DNA of 64,000 nt from assembly GCA_017644375.1 (NCBI GenBank), contig JAEPLP010000001.1, positions 1,038,001 through 1,102,000 on the forward strand, read 5' to 3'. The notes beneath the pieces are model-generated. The model saw nothing but the letters and a program-made list of their open reading frames with translations, had not been told where the DNA came from and did no database searches. This DNA comes from Prochlorococcus marinus CUG1435 (GTDB taxonomy: Bacteria; Cyanobacteriota; Cyanobacteriia; PCC-6307; Cyanobiaceae). The translations under genes and the position numbers were made by a program. Positions 1 to 9,352 of this stretch are shown one piece after another. The number at the start of each line of letters is the position of its first letter. Positions within the stretch are counted from its first letter, which is position 1.

Positions 1-263
1 TCAGAAGATATAAAAGCATGTTTTAAAAAAAGTGGAATTTTATTTTGACTATTATCTATTTCAAATTTGCGGCTTAATTTGCTTAGTATCTTATTATCAG
101 AAGATAATATTAAATAAGAATAATTGGTTGAGCGAGATCTTTTATTTTTAGATATGTCAAAATTTAATGTAGTAATTATTAGACTATATATATAAAAGGA
201 TATTCCAGAAAAAATTAATATTGGAATTATTAAAACAATAGATTTAGATTTAATCTTTTGCAC
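1..263 (-). CDS. Class A penicillin-binding protein, N-terminal part (cut by window edge)
   Basis: This is the first 87 codons of a gene that runs off the left edge. A GTG start at 261-263 gives a short basic N-terminus, then one hydrophobic segment (about residues 9-28), typical of a bitopic inner-membrane protein. The last visible residues (IPLFLKHAFISS) resemble the start of the glycosyltransferase-51 domain of bifunctional peptidoglycan synthases, where a Pro-x(6)-Ala-x(3)-Glu-Asp pattern carries the catalytic Glu; the next codon begins with GA, which fits. Family knowledge: such proteins polymerise and cross-link peptidoglycan outside the inner membrane. The gene starts 1 nt after chlG ends on the same strand, so it is probably cotranscribed with chlG. 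The assignment rests on a short segment. Confidence 0.6.
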   Translation of the reverse strand, partial: MQKIKSKSIVLIIPILIFSGISFYIYSLIITTLNFDISKNKRSRSTNYSYLILSSDNKILSKLSRKFEIDNSQNKIPLFLKHAFISS

Positions 264-264
264 C

Positions 265-1212
265 CTAAGCAACTAAAAAACTATGTCCTATCGCTAAAGC
301 TGTGACTAACATCCCAGTGATAAGAAAGGGTTGGGCACTTGCTTGATATTTGACATCAAACTTTAGAGGATCTCTTAGTAACCACATATCTTGAAATGTA
401 ATTTGTGGAATTACCAATAAAACTAAAATTACAGAGGCTAAATGTTGACCAATAATGACTAACACTACAACCATCGCTAATTGAAAAATGTCGATTAGTC
501 CTGCACTAATTCTACTTGCATTTTTAATTCCAAATACTACTGGTAACGAATTCAAGCCTAGCTTTGAGTCTCCTTCAACGCTTTTGAAATCATTAATAAC
601 AGCAATACCAAGTCCAGAGAGGCTGTAAGCAAGTGTTAGTAATGCCGTCACAAAAGTTAATTTCCCAAACAAGGCTTGTCCTGCCCACCAAGGTAAAGCT
701 ATATATGATGCGCCTAATGCATAATTCCCTAGCCAACCATTTTGTTTTAATTTAAGGGGCGGAGCAGAATATATATAACTAACAAAAGATCCTCCTAATG
801 CTAAAAGTAAGACGGAGGGAAATTTATGTTGAGCATATAAATCTAATAGATAAGCAACTAATAAGCCTGCAATAAGTAATACCCAGATTTGAATTTTTAC
901 ATCTTTAATTGAAATTTTTCCAGAAGGAATTGGTCTGTTTGGTTCGTTAATTGCGTCAATTTCTTTATCAAAAAAATCATTTATGGTTTGTGTATAACCT
1001 GCCAGAAGTGGTCCACTCATTAACATGCATGCCAGTGAAGCTAAAACATTACTAAATGTCCATTCAAAATTTCCACTTGCAGCTGCACCACAAATAACAC
1101 CCCATATCAAAGGGATCCAAGTAATTGGCTTCATTAACTGTATTCGGAGCTTCCATATACTTGAAGTTTCAGAGGCGCCCTTAATTCCTAATAGTTGTTT
1201 TGGATCATTCAC
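265..1212 (-). CDS. chlG: Chlorophyll synthase (UbiA-family prenyltransferase)
   Basis: ChlG esterifies chlorophyllide with phytyl or geranylgeranyl diphosphate in the thylakoid membrane, the last step of chlorophyll synthesis. The 315-residue product is strongly hydrophobic, with about eight or nine membrane segments. It has the two Asp-rich motifs of the UbiA superfamily: an ND-x2-D-x3-D motif at residues 78-87 followed by RPIPSG, and a second ND-x3-x3-D motif near residues 207-215. RPIPSG after the first motif is characteristic of chlorophyll synthases rather than heme O or quinone prenyltransferases, which also occur in this window as separate genes. It lies 8 nt downstream of the DUF2862 gene and 1 nt upstream of the penicillin-binding protein gene, so it is in an operon. 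Confidence 0.95.
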   Translation of the reverse strand: MNDPKQLLGIKGASETSSIWKLRIQLMKPITWIPLIWGVICGAAASGNFEWTFSNVLASLACMLMSGPLLAGYTQTINDFFDKEIDAINEPNRPIPSGKISIKDVKIQIWVLLIAGLLVAYLLDLYAQHKFPSVLLLALGGSFVSYIYSAPPLKLKQNGWLGNYALGASYIALPWWAGQALFGKLTFVTALLTLAYSLSGLGIAVINDFKSVEGDSKLGLNSLPVVFGIKNASRISAGLIDIFQLAMVVVLVIIGQHLASVILVLLVIPQITFQDMWLLRDPLKFDVKYQASAQPFLITGMLVTALAIGHSFLVA

Positions 1213-1220
1213 TTTACTCT

Positions 1221-1445
1221 TTAACCTTTCTCAATTTCTTCTGGGAAAAACCAGTTTTGCTCACCATTCTGAAATTTTGCGGTGATTCCAATACTCCTGC
1301 CATCTGTCATTTTATAGCCTGTTATTACGGCTTTAGGATTAGAGGATATTTGATCAATTAATTTCGCTGGTAGTCTATCTTTTACTTTGTTAATGTTAAT
1401 TTTGATTTTACTACCGATTTTGGGTAATAATTTTGTTTCAGCCAT
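1221..1445 (-). CDS. DUF2862 small protein
   Basis: This 74-residue soluble protein matches my recollection of the cyanobacterial and plastid-lineage DUF2862 family, whose function is unknown. It has a basic N-terminal half (IGSKIKININKVKDRLP) and a C-terminal half of probable beta strands ending NWFFPEEIEKG, which suggests a small SH3-like or beta-barrel fold (inference). It starts at ATG and lies 8 nt upstream of chlG on the same strand, so a link to pigment metabolism is possible but unproven. The divergent hisF gene starts 59 bp away, so the two promoters share a very short region. Confidence 0.75.
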   Translation of the reverse strand: MAETKLLPKIGSKIKININKVKDRLPAKLIDQISSNPKAVITGYKMTDGRSIGITAKFQNGEQNWFFPEEIEKG

Positions 1446-1504
1446 AAGAGGTAAAATGGAAGCTATTATGCAAGATTAACAGCATTTGGACAATTTTTAC
1501 TAAA

Positions 1505-2275
1505 ATGGTAGCTCTTCGTTTAATTCCTTGTTTAGATGTCGCCAATGGCAGAGTGGTTAAAGGTGTAAATTTTGTTAACTTAAGAGACTCAGGCGATCCT
1601 GTTGAATTAGCTTGTAGGTATTCTGATGAAGGCGCAGATGAATTAGTATTTTTAGATATTAGAGCAAGTGTTGAAAATAGGAATACATTAGTTGACCTTG
1701 TTTCTAGGACAGCAAAATCAGTCAAAATCCCTTTTACTGTAGGTGGAGGTATAGATTCTGTTTCTTCTATTAATGATCTTTTAAGAGCGGGAGCGGATAA
1801 AGTGAGTTTGAATTCCTCAGCTGTTAGAAATCCTGAATTAATTGCTAAAAGTTCTAGTGAATTTGGTAATCAATGCATCGTAATAGCAATTGATGCTAGA
1901 AGAAAAGTTAACAAGGTTGATGAATGGGAGGTATATGTAAAAGGTGGGCGAGACAATACTGGAATAGATGTATTAAGTTGGGCAAAAAAAGTTGAGGAAT
2001 TAGGCGCAGGGGAAATTTTACTAACTTCAATGGATGGTGATGGAACTCAGAATGGATATGATTTAAATTTGACAGAATCCGTTGCTAAGATTGTTGACAT
2101 TCCAGTAATTGCTTCAGGAGGAGCAGGCTCTTTAGAAGATATCTATGATGTTTTCAAAGAAGGCAGGGCATCAGCAGCACTTTTAGCATCATTACTTCAT
2201 GATAAGAAACTTACTTTACAAGAAATAAAAGCTTTCCTCCTCGAAAAAAATCTTCCAATTAGACCATATGAATAA
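1505..2275 (+). CDS. hisF: Imidazole glycerol phosphate synthase, cyclase subunit
   Basis: HisF is the cyclase half of the HisH-HisF complex. It converts PRFAR and the ammonia made by HisH into imidazole glycerol phosphate and AICAR in histidine synthesis. The 256-residue product is a (beta/alpha)8 barrel of normal length. Both catalytic aspartates are present: Asp11 in PCLDVANGR and Asp130 in IAIDARR. The phosphate-binding glycine loops (VGGGI near residue 80 and ASGGAG near 224) are intact. ATG start. The next gene, menG, begins 44 bp downstream, so the two are likely cotranscribed; no other his gene is nearby, as usual in cyanobacteria where his genes are scattered. Confidence 0.97.
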   Translation: MVALRLIPCLDVANGRVVKGVNFVNLRDSGDPVELACRYSDEGADELVFLDIRASVENRNTLVDLVSRTAKSVKIPFTVGGGIDSVSSINDLLRAGADKVSLNSSAVRNPELIAKSSSEFGNQCIVIAIDARRKVNKVDEWEVYVKGGRDNTGIDVLSWAKKVEELGAGEILLTSMDGDGTQNGYDLNLTESVAKIVDIPVIASGGAGSLEDIYDVFKEGRASAALLASLLHDKKLTLQEIKAFLLEKNLPIRPYE

Positions 2276-2319
2276 AAATTTAAATTTATCCCAAAAAGAA
2301 ATTACTTTAAAGTTAAAAA

Positions 2320-3021
2320 ATGAAATTCACAAAAACTATCGAAGTCAAAAATATATTTAATAAGATTTCTTATAAATATGACTTTTTAAATAATCTATTA
2401 AGTTTTGGTCTGCACAGATTATGGAAAAGAAAATTAGTTAACTTATTGGAACCTTTAAATGGTGAAGATTGGGCTGATTTATGCTGTGGAACTGGAGATT
2501 TAGCATTCTTAATTTCTGAAAGAGTTAGTCCAATGGGCTCAATTACAGGGATTGATAGTGCAGAGGATATCTTAAATATTGCAAAGAAAAAATCAGAACT
2601 AAAAAACAATAAATTTATTAAATGGGAAATTAAAGATGTTTTAGAAATAAATGATTATTCAAAAAATTTTGATGGGATTTGTATGTCATATGGACTAAGA
2701 AACTTGAATAATGTTGAAGAAGGAATAAAAAAAGTTTTTTATCTTTTGAAGGATAAAGGAAGGGCAGGATTCCTGGATTTTAATCACTCAACAAAAAATT
2801 CTTTATCAAATATTTTTCAGAAAATTTATTTGAAATTTATTGTAGTAACCATTTCGCGGCTTTTTGATTTAGGTCCAGAGTACGCATATATTGAAAAAAG
2901 TATTAGAAATTTTCCAAAGAAAAATGAGCTTATAAACATTGCTAAGGAAGTTGGATTTGTAAAAGCTGAATATAGAACTATTTTGGGCGGGCAAATGGGA
3001 ATACTAATTTTAAATAAATAA
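2320..3021 (+). CDS. menG: Demethylphylloquinone methyltransferase (UbiE/MenG family)
   Basis: In cyanobacteria this SAM-dependent enzyme does the final methylation of phylloquinone, the photosystem I electron carrier. The 233-residue protein shows the UbiE signature YDFLNNLLSFGLHRLW (residues 20-35) and a class I methyltransferase SAM loop, DLCCGTGD, at residues 53-60. A conserved acidic patch, GIDSAE, follows. A second family signature region (LDFNHS) lies near residue 152. Since cyanobacteria make plastoquinone by another route, phylloquinone is the expected substrate (established knowledge), but the sequence alone cannot separate the UbiE and MenG roles. It faces the DUF721 gene tail to tail, with a 5-nt gap. 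Confidence 0.92.
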   Translation: MKFTKTIEVKNIFNKISYKYDFLNNLLSFGLHRLWKRKLVNLLEPLNGEDWADLCCGTGDLAFLISERVSPMGSITGIDSAEDILNIAKKKSELKNNKFIKWEIKDVLEINDYSKNFDGICMSYGLRNLNNVEEGIKKVFYLLKDKGRAGFLDFNHSTKNSLSNIFQKIYLKFIVVTISRLFDLGPEYAYIEKSIRNFPKKNELINIAKEVGFVKAEYRTILGGQMGILILNK

Positions 3022-3026
3022 AGAAT

Positions 3027-3557
3027 TTAGTTATTTTTTTTTCTCCAACAAAAAGAACACTTCCCCCATCTTTTAATTTCGCCCTCAGGAGTTGGGGCAT
3101 TACAGAGAGTACAAATGCACATATTATTTTGATGGATTCTGCTTGGATGTTTTGCCCAAACTACCTTTGCATTAGTAGCTTTAATAATTTTATTTTTAAT
3201 TTCATAATTTTGTATTATTTTTATTTCATTCAAAGTTATCCCAATTTTCTCGATTCTCTCTTTTAATTTATGCTTGTTATAGATTAAGGCTTGGCGCCAC
3301 TGTGGATGATTTACTGCAATAGTAAGTATTTTGTTTTCAATATTTAATGGTTTGCATTCTTGAAATAGCTCCAAACCGATTAAGTTCTTCCAGTTTTCGT
3401 TGATTTTAGAAAGTTTATCTAAGTCACCCCATGATTTTTTGAAATTATCAAGACAATTTTTTAATGGATCTGGATACCTTCTATTCACTATTGGCAAATA
3501 CTTTTTGTCCAATTTGTAAAATTTACTTATTAAGACTAAAGTTAGTCTAATCTTCAA
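3027..3557 (-). CDS. DUF721/DciA-like protein with C-terminal zinc ribbon
   Basis: The 176-residue product has a DUF721 core, about residues 35-115, with the pattern W..L.G..L...C.P..I....L.I.V.HP.W.Q.L. This is the family of DciA, the ancestral loader or partner of the replicative helicase DnaB; cyanobacteria lack DnaC, so a DciA role is plausible (inference from family). Unusually, the C-terminus carries two Cys-x2-Cys pairs (CTLC near residue 150 and CSFC near 169) separated by a short loop, which looks like a zinc ribbon. The true start may lie inside the first 25 codons, because the N-terminal segment is poorly family-like. It ends 5 nt from menG and is divergent from birA with only 30 bp between them. 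Confidence 0.72.
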   Translation of the reverse strand: MKIRLTLVLISKFYKLDKKYLPIVNRRYPDPLKNCLDNFKKSWGDLDKLSKINENWKNLIGLELFQECKPLNIENKILTIAVNHPQWRQALIYNKHKLKERIEKIGITLNEIKIIQNYEIKNKIIKATNAKVVWAKHPSRIHQNNMCICTLCNAPTPEGEIKRWGKCSFCWRKKNN

Positions 3558-3587
3558 AAAGATGCTTGTTGTTTTAATAAAGAATTT

Positions 3588-4337
3588 GTGAAAGTTATTG
3601 GATCTGCAGCTAAGACAGTTTTTTATTTAAAAAAGATTCAGGGTCAATATCCAAGTTGGAGACTTCTTTACAAAATAAAATGTAAAAGTACCGAAAATGA
3701 GCTAACAAACTTACTTGGATATTCTGAAATAAAGAAAAATCAGCCAGTAGCGATAATCGCAAGAGAACAATTCTCAGGGTTTGGCCAAAACTCAAAAACT
3801 TGGGTTTCTCCAAAAGGCGGGATTTGGTTAAGTGCAGCTTATCCAATATTCTCAAAAGAATTTGCAAGTCAAATATTTAATTTGTCTTTAGGTGTCAAGA
3901 TATGTGAAATGCTTAGACAAGAGAATGTAGATGTTTGTTTGAAATGGCCAAATGATATTTTTTTTGGTTCAAAAAAGTTGATTGGATTTTTACCAAGGGT
4001 GATAACTAGAGGCAAAGAAATTATCTATGTAAGAATCGGACTTGGTATGAATGTCTTAAATTACACTCCATCAGAGGGTATTTCATTATCAAAAATACTT
4101 CAAACTAAGAATATTAATCAACATTATTGGACAGCTAAAGTTCTTAAAGCTTTTCATGATTCAATTGAATGTAATAAGAAGAAAGAATATGTGATTGAAT
4201 CTGCAAATAAGTTTCTTTCCAAAAGTTTTTTACCTAGTGGTTATTGTCCTAATACATGGAAAATTAAAGATATTGATTTAAATGGGAATTTAAGAATTGA
4301 AAATGAAACTCAACTTAAGTTAATTAGAAGGTTTTAA
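3588..4337 (+). CDS. birA: Biotin-[acetyl-CoA-carboxylase] ligase
   Basis: BirA makes biotinyl-AMP and transfers biotin to the carboxyl carrier protein of acetyl-CoA carboxylase. The 249-residue product has the biotinyl-AMP binding loop (GFGQNSKTW near residues 64-72) and the following GGIWLSAA strand. The conserved KWPNDIFFGSKKLIG segment near residue 120 carries the catalytic-site Lys residues. There is no N-terminal helix-turn-helix, so this is the monofunctional enzyme and not a biotin repressor. It starts at GTG; no in-frame ATG lies early enough to replace it. It ends 1 nt from the convergent ABC ATPase gene. Confidence 0.9.
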   Translation: MKVIGSAAKTVFYLKKIQGQYPSWRLLYKIKCKSTENELTNLLGYSEIKKNQPVAIIAREQFSGFGQNSKTWVSPKGGIWLSAAYPIFSKEFASQIFNLSLGVKICEMLRQENVDVCLKWPNDIFFGSKKLIGFLPRVITRGKEIIYVRIGLGMNVLNYTPSEGISLSKILQTKNINQHYWTAKVLKAFHDSIECNKKKEYVIESANKFLSKSFLPSGYCPNTWKIKDIDLNGNLRIENETQLKLIRRF

Positions 4338-4338
4338 A

Positions 4339-5025
4339 TTAATTAACTTTTAATTCAACTATTCTTCCATCCTTGAATTTGGCTATTTTTTTTGCTCGAT
4401 TTGCAACTTCATCTTCGTGTGTAACTAAAACTATAGTAATTCCAGATTCATGCAGTTTGTCAAAAAGATCTAATACATCTTCAGTAGTTTTTGAATCTAG
4501 TGCTCCAGTAGGTTCGTCTGCTAACAAAATTGCAGGGTTATTTATAATAGCCCTCGCAATTGCAACTCTTTGTTGTTGACCTCCGGATAGTTGGTTTGGG
4601 CGATTATTCATTCTTTCTGAAAGGCCAACTTTTTTTAAGGCATTTTTACCTCGTTCTAATCTTTGCTCAGGCTCAATACCAGCATAAATCATAGGCAAAG
4701 TTACGTTTTCAAGGGCAGTTGCATCTGAAAGAAGATGAAATTGTTGAAAAACGAAGCCTAATTTTTGGTTACGTATTTCCGCGAGCTCATCATCGGATAA
4801 GTTCTCAACAGGAATACCATTTAATTTATAAATACCTTCAGATGGTCTATCTAGACATCCAATAATATTCATAGCTGTACTTTTGCCTGAGCCACTAGCT
4901 CCCATTACAGCTAAATAATCACCTTTATAAATTTCTAAGTTTATGTTGTCTAAGGCTTTAACAGTTAGATCCTCTTTCCCATATGTTTTAGATAAATTTT
5001 CTAAACTAGCGACTTTCTTAGACAT
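4339..5025 (-). CDS. ABC transporter ATPase, MacB/LolD/DevA type
   Basis: This 228-residue nucleotide-binding subunit has Walker A at residues 42-50 (GASGSGKST), a Q-loop (FVFQQFHLL), the signature LSGGQQQR near 145, and Walker B LLADEPTGALD near 168. The sequence class is that of LolD, MacB and the cyanobacterial DevA exporters, which pair with FtsX-like permeases. No permease or membrane-fusion gene is adjacent, so its partner must be encoded elsewhere. It lies 16 nt downstream of ndhB on the same strand and may be cotranscribed with it. The substrate cannot be told from the sequence. Confidence 0.88.
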   Translation of the reverse strand: MSKKVASLENLSKTYGKEDLTVKALDNINLEIYKGDYLAVMGASGSGKSTAMNIIGCLDRPSEGIYKLNGIPVENLSDDELAEIRNQKLGFVFQQFHLLSDATALENVTLPMIYAGIEPEQRLERGKNALKKVGLSERMNNRPNQLSGGQQQRVAIARAIINNPAILLADEPTGALDSKTTEDVLDLFDKLHESGITIVLVTHEDEVANRAKKIAKFKDGRIVELKVN

Positions 5026-5041
5026 TTATTGAAGACTTCTT

Positions 5042-6562
5042 CTAGGAAATATTGTTTGCTGTTGCAATAATATCTTTTAAGAAAGGAGTCTCTGAAACTG
5101 CTGTATTAGCTAATTTAAAAAGAGGATTAGATAGAATTCCTCCAAGAGCGGTTACCGCTACGCAAGTATAAAGCGCAATTCTTAAGGGAGGTAATCCTAC
5201 AATTCCCCAGTTTATTTCAGGATATGATTTGACTATTTCAGAAGCTTCTTGTGGCTCTTTAACCACCATCATTTTGATCACTGAAATATAGTAATAGATA
5301 GATATAACTGAAGTTACTAATCCAACGATTACTAGTAGATATTGATGATTTGCCCAACCTGCAAAGAACAAATAGATCTTTCCAAAAAATCCTAACATTG
5401 GAGGTAAACCTCCAAGAGATAGGAGACAAAGGCTTAAACCTAATGTGATGAGAGGATCTTTTTGATAAAGTCCAGAGTAATCAATAATTCTGTCAGAACC
5501 AGTTCTTAGTGAGAAGAGTATTACACATGAAAATGCTCCCAGATTCATAAATAAATATGCAGCCAAATATAAAACAGCGGCTGATAAACCATCTTGTGTC
5601 CCAGATACTATTCCGATCATTACAAATCCTGCTTGTCCAATAGAACTGTAAGCTAACATCCTTTTCATTGAGGTTTGAGCTAGCGCTACAACATTTCCTA
5701 GAGCCATGCTCAAGATGGCCAAAATAGTAAATAATAGTTTCCATTCTTCATCGAATGAAGAGAAAGTAGTGCTTAATATTCTTATCGCAAAAGCAAAACC
5801 TGCTGTCTTTGAACCGACGGATAAAAAAGCAACTACAGGTGTAGGTGATCCTTCATAAACATCAGGAGTCCATTGATGAAAGGGAACTGCAGCAATTTTA
5901 AAAGCAACAGTTGATAAGACAAATACGAGAGCTAGAGAAGTGATGAAGGAGGGTTTATTTATAATCTCTAAACCAATAGTTGTTAAGTTTGTTGAACCAC
6001 TTAATCCATAAAGAAAAGAGGAGCCATACAAATAGACAGCAGCAGCAGCTGACCCAACAAGCAAGTATTTTAAAGCTGCTTCTGAACTTCTTGGATCTCT
6101 CTTGAGATAACCAGAAAGTAAATAGCTCGCTACAGATAAAGTCTCAAGTGATATAAATACACTAATAAGGTCAGTGGATCCACACAAAAGCATTGCTCCA
6201 AGAGTTGCCGAAAGAACTATCGCTGCGAACTCCCCAATAGGGCTTCCACTTTGTTCTGTGTAACGCCAGCTAATAAGTAAAGAAACTAAAGTTGATAAAG
6301 CTATTATTGCTCTAAATGCGATTGCTAAATTATCTGAATTAAAGGAACCTAGAAATGCACTATTTACTGGATCAGTCCATTGCAAGGCTAAACTTAAAAG
6401 AGAGCTACCAATTGATAAATAGCAAATTATTGGTGCCCACTTTGATGCAGTTTTTTCTCCTGCCAAATCTACAAGAAGTGTCCCAACAATGCCTAGTAAG
6501 ATAAAAGCCTCTGGAATAATGGCTTGAGCATTTAGATTAATTGTAAAGATTTCGTTGGGCAC
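5042..6562 (-). CDS. ndhB: NAD(P)H-quinone oxidoreductase subunit 2
   Basis: NdhB is an antiporter-like membrane subunit of the cyanobacterial NDH-1 complex, used for respiration and cyclic electron flow around photosystem I. The 506-residue product is almost entirely hydrophobic, with about 14 membrane helices. It contains the proton-antiporter domain features [29 protein letters not shown] and an intramembrane Lys in [14 protein letters not shown]. Length and motif order match cyanobacterial and chloroplast NdhB. The start is GTG at 6560-6562. The divergent topA starts 175 bp away, leaving room for two promoters. Confidence 0.97.
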   Translation of the reverse strand: MPNEIFTINLNAQAIIPEAFILLGIVGTLLVDLAGEKTASKWAPIICYLSIGSSLLSLALQWTDPVNSAFLGSFNSDNLAIAFRAIIALSTLVSLLISWRYTEQSGSPIGEFAAIVLSATLGAMLLCGSTDLISVFISLETLSVASYLLSGYLKRDPRSSEAALKYLLVGSAAAAVYLYGSSFLYGLSGSTNLTTIGLEIINKPSFITSLALVFVLSTVAFKIAAVPFHQWTPDVYEGSPTPVVAFLSVGSKTAGFAFAIRILSTTFSSFDEEWKLLFTILAILSMALGNVVALAQTSMKRMLAYSSIGQAGFVMIGIVSGTQDGLSAAVLYLAAYLFMNLGAFSCVILFSLRTGSDRIIDYSGLYQKDPLITLGLSLCLLSLGGLPPMLGFFGKIYLFFAGWANHQYLLVIVGLVTSVISIYYYISVIKMMVVKEPQEASEIVKSYPEINWGIVGLPPLRIALYTCVAVTALGGILSNPLFKLANTAVSETPFLKDIIATANNIS

Positions 6563-6737
6563 TTTATTAAATAGGATTAAATAAGATGATTGATTGTAAT
6601 GGTCAAAGAGTTAATCTTAACTTGATTATAATTTGTGGGTATGATTTTTGAAATTTTCAAGAGAAATTACTTGAAAAAGTTTCAAATAATCATAATATGC
6701 CCTAACTGAACAAAAACACCAATTTTTGAAATAAACC

Positions 6738-9344
6738 TTGGATCACACACTTGTTATTGTTGAAAGTCCCACCAAAGCAAAAACTATAAGAAAGTTTTTG
6801 CCTTCTAATTATGAAGTTCTTGCTTCAATGGGACATGTAAGAGATCTTCCAAAAGGGGCGGCTGAAATCCCTGCTGCAGTTAAAAAGGAAAAATGGTCAA
6901 GGATTGGAGTAAATACAACGGAAGATTTTGAACCACTTTACATAGTTCCTAAAGATAAGAAAAAGGTTGTTAAAGAGCTGAAAGATGCTTTGAAAGGTGC
7001 TACCCAACTATTACTGGCAACTGATGAAGATAGAGAGGGAGAGAGTATTAGTTGGCATCTCCTGCAAATACTTAAGCCTAAAATACCAACTAAGAGAATG
7101 GTTTTTCATGAAATTACAAAAAAGGCAATTAATAAAGCTTTAGACCAAACAAGAGAAATTGATATGGAACTTGTTCAGGCACAAGAAACAAGAAGAATCT
7201 TGGACAGGCTTTTTGGATATGAATTATCTCCTTTACTTTGGAAGAAGGTAGCTCCCCGATTATCTGCGGGTCGTGTTCAATCAGTTTCTGTTAGACTTCT
7301 TGTTAGAAGAGAGAGAGAAAGAAGATCTTTTAAAAAAGCTAGTTACTGGGGGATTAAAGCTTCCCTAGTAAAAGATAATGTTACTTTCGAAACGAAATTA
7401 TTCAGTTTAAACGGACAAAGAATTTCTAATGGTACCGATTTCGATGAACAGACCGGTAAATTAAAACCAGGAAATAAATCTCTAATAATTGGAGAAGAAA
7501 AAGTAAATGATTTATTGAAGACTTTTTCTTCAGAAGATTGGGTAGTCTCAAAAATTGAAAAAAAACCATCCACTCGTAAGCCAGTTCCTCCATTTACAAC
7601 AAGTACATTGCAACAAGAAGCAAACAGAAAGCTTCGTTTGTCTGCAAGGGAAACTATGAGATGTGCACAAGGACTTTATGAGAGAGGTTTTATAACATAT
7701 ATGAGGACTGATTCAGTTCATCTCTCCGAACAAGCTATAAGAGCTGCTAGAGAATGTGTCAGTTCTATGTACGGAAAAGAATATTTATCTAATTCACCAA
7801 GACAATTCAATTCAACTGCAAGAAATGCTCAAGAAGCACACGAAGCTATTAGGCCGGCAGGTGAGGTATTTAAAACACCAAAGGAAACTAATCTGACTGG
7901 TAGAGACTTATCTCTTTACGATTTAATTTGGAAAAGAACTGTAGCTAGTCAAATGGCGGAAGCTAGGCTAACAATGATTAATGCTGAAATTAGTGTGGGG
8001 GATGGATTATTTAAATCGAGCGGCAAAAGTATTGATTTCGCAGGATTCTTCAGAGCTTATGTCGAGGGAAGTGATGACCCGAGTTCATCCCTTGAACAGC
8101 AAGAAATTATTCTCCCAAACCTAACAACTGGAACAAGTATTGAAGTTACTAATAAGGAATCTACTTTTCATGAAACCAAACCGCCAGCTAGATATACAGA
8201 GGCTGCATTAGTTAAAGTTCTTGAAAAAGAAGGAATTGGAAGACCCTCTACCTATGCAAGCATTATTGGGACAATTGTTGATAGAGGTTATGCAAATTTA
8301 TCTTCAAATACTTTGGCGCCAACTTTTACAGCTTTTGCGGTTACTGCTCTATTAGAAGAACATTTTCCTGATCTGGTTGATACTACTTTTACGGCTAAAA
8401 TGGAGTCTTCATTGGATGAAATATCTTCAGGCAATCTTGAGTGGCTACCATACCTAGAGACTTTCTACAAAGGCAAAAATGGCCTAGAGGTAAAAGTTCA
8501 GAAAACAGAGGGTGATATTGATGGTAAGGCTTATAGACAAGTTGATTTCGAAGACCTGCCTTGCGTAGTCAGAATAGGTTCTAACGGCCCTTGGCTAGAG
8601 GGTATAAAAATTGATGAATCTGGTAATGAAATTCAGGCTAAAGGTAATCTTCCAATGGATATAACTCCTGGAGATTTAGACATTAAGCAAGTTGATCAAA
8701 TTTTAAGTGGCCCATCAGATCTTGGAACTGATCCAAAAACTGGGGAAAAAGTCTTTTTAAGATTTGGTCCTTATGGACCTTACGTTCAATTGGGAAATAA
8801 TGATCAAGATAAAGCTAAACCTAGAAGAGCTTCATTACCCAAAGAGTTGAAAACTGATGATCTAACTCTAGATGAGGCTCTTGTACTATTAAGTTTGCCT
8901 AGATTGTTAGGAGTTCATCCTGAAGGAGGTTTTGTTGAGGCTGATAGAGGAAGATTTGGACCATATATTAAATGGATTAAAAATGAAAATGAATCTGAAA
9001 ACAGATCATTAAAGAAAGAGGATGATGTTTTTACAGTTGATATAAAAAGAGCATTAGAAATTCTTGCGATGCCAAAAATGGGTAGAGGCGGTCAAGAGGT
9101 AATTAAAGACTTTGGAAAACCGAAAGAATTTAAAGAAAAAATCCAAATATTAAATGGAAGATATGGGGTCTATTTAAAATGTGGCAAAACTAATGTTTCG
9201 ATTCCCAAAGATACTGACTTAGAAAAATTTACTATAGATGATGCCGTTTCTCTTTTAGAAGAAAAACTAAAAGATAAAAAAGCCTCTATTTTAAAAAAAA
9301 CAAAAATAAGTAATAAAAAAACTATAAGTAAGAAGAAAAGTTAG
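6738..9344 (+). CDS. topA: DNA topoisomerase I (type IA)
   Basis: TopA relaxes negative supercoils by nicking one strand through a 5'-phosphotyrosine bond. The 868-residue protein begins with the Toprim domain: catalytic Glu9 in VIVESPTKAK, and TDEDREGE near residue 96. The active-site tyrosine is Tyr321 in FITYMRTDS. The C-terminus has several repeats built on RFGPYGPYVQLG or RFGPYIKW, and no Cys4 zinc fingers. It ends in a lysine-rich tail of about 35 residues. The start is TTG; no earlier ATG is in frame and the Toprim motif begins five residues in. It is the first gene of a tight run, with the lipoprotein gene only 8 nt downstream. Confidence 0.97.
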   Translation: MDHTLVIVESPTKAKTIRKFLPSNYEVLASMGHVRDLPKGAAEIPAAVKKEKWSRIGVNTTEDFEPLYIVPKDKKKVVKELKDALKGATQLLLATDEDREGESISWHLLQILKPKIPTKRMVFHEITKKAINKALDQTREIDMELVQAQETRRILDRLFGYELSPLLWKKVAPRLSAGRVQSVSVRLLVRRERERRSFKKASYWGIKASLVKDNVTFETKLFSLNGQRISNGTDFDEQTGKLKPGNKSLIIGEEKVNDLLKTFSSEDWVVSKIEKKPSTRKPVPPFTTSTLQQEANRKLRLSARETMRCAQGLYERGFITYMRTDSVHLSEQAIRAARECVSSMYGKEYLSNSPRQFNSTARNAQEAHEAIRPAGEVFKTPKETNLTGRDLSLYDLIWKRTVASQMAEARLTMINAEISVGDGLFKSSGKSIDFAGFFRAYVEGSDDPSSSLEQQEIILPNLTTGTSIEVTNKESTFHETKPPARYTEAALVKVLEKEGIGRPSTYASIIGTIVDRGYANLSSNTLAPTFTAFAVTALLEEHFPDLVDTTFTAKMESSLDEISSGNLEWLPYLETFYKGKNGLEVKVQKTEGDIDGKAYRQVDFEDLPCVVRIGSNGPWLEGIKIDESGNEIQAKGNLPMDITPGDLDIKQVDQILSGPSDLGTDPKTGEKVFLRFGPYGPYVQLGNNDQDKAKPRRASLPKELKTDDLTLDEALVLLSLPRLLGVHPEGGFVEADRGRFGPYIKWIKNENESENRSLKKEDDVFTVDIKRALEILAMPKMGRGGQEVIKDFGKPKEFKEKIQILNGRYGVYLKCGKTNVSIPKDTDLEKFTIDDAVSLLEEKLKDKKASILKKTKISNKKTISKKKS

Positions 9345-9352
9345 AAATAAAT

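Noticed and set aside
1438-1725. Open frame antisense to the 5' half of hisF
   Set aside because: It is a shadow of a gene with full HisF motifs; its product has no recognisable features.
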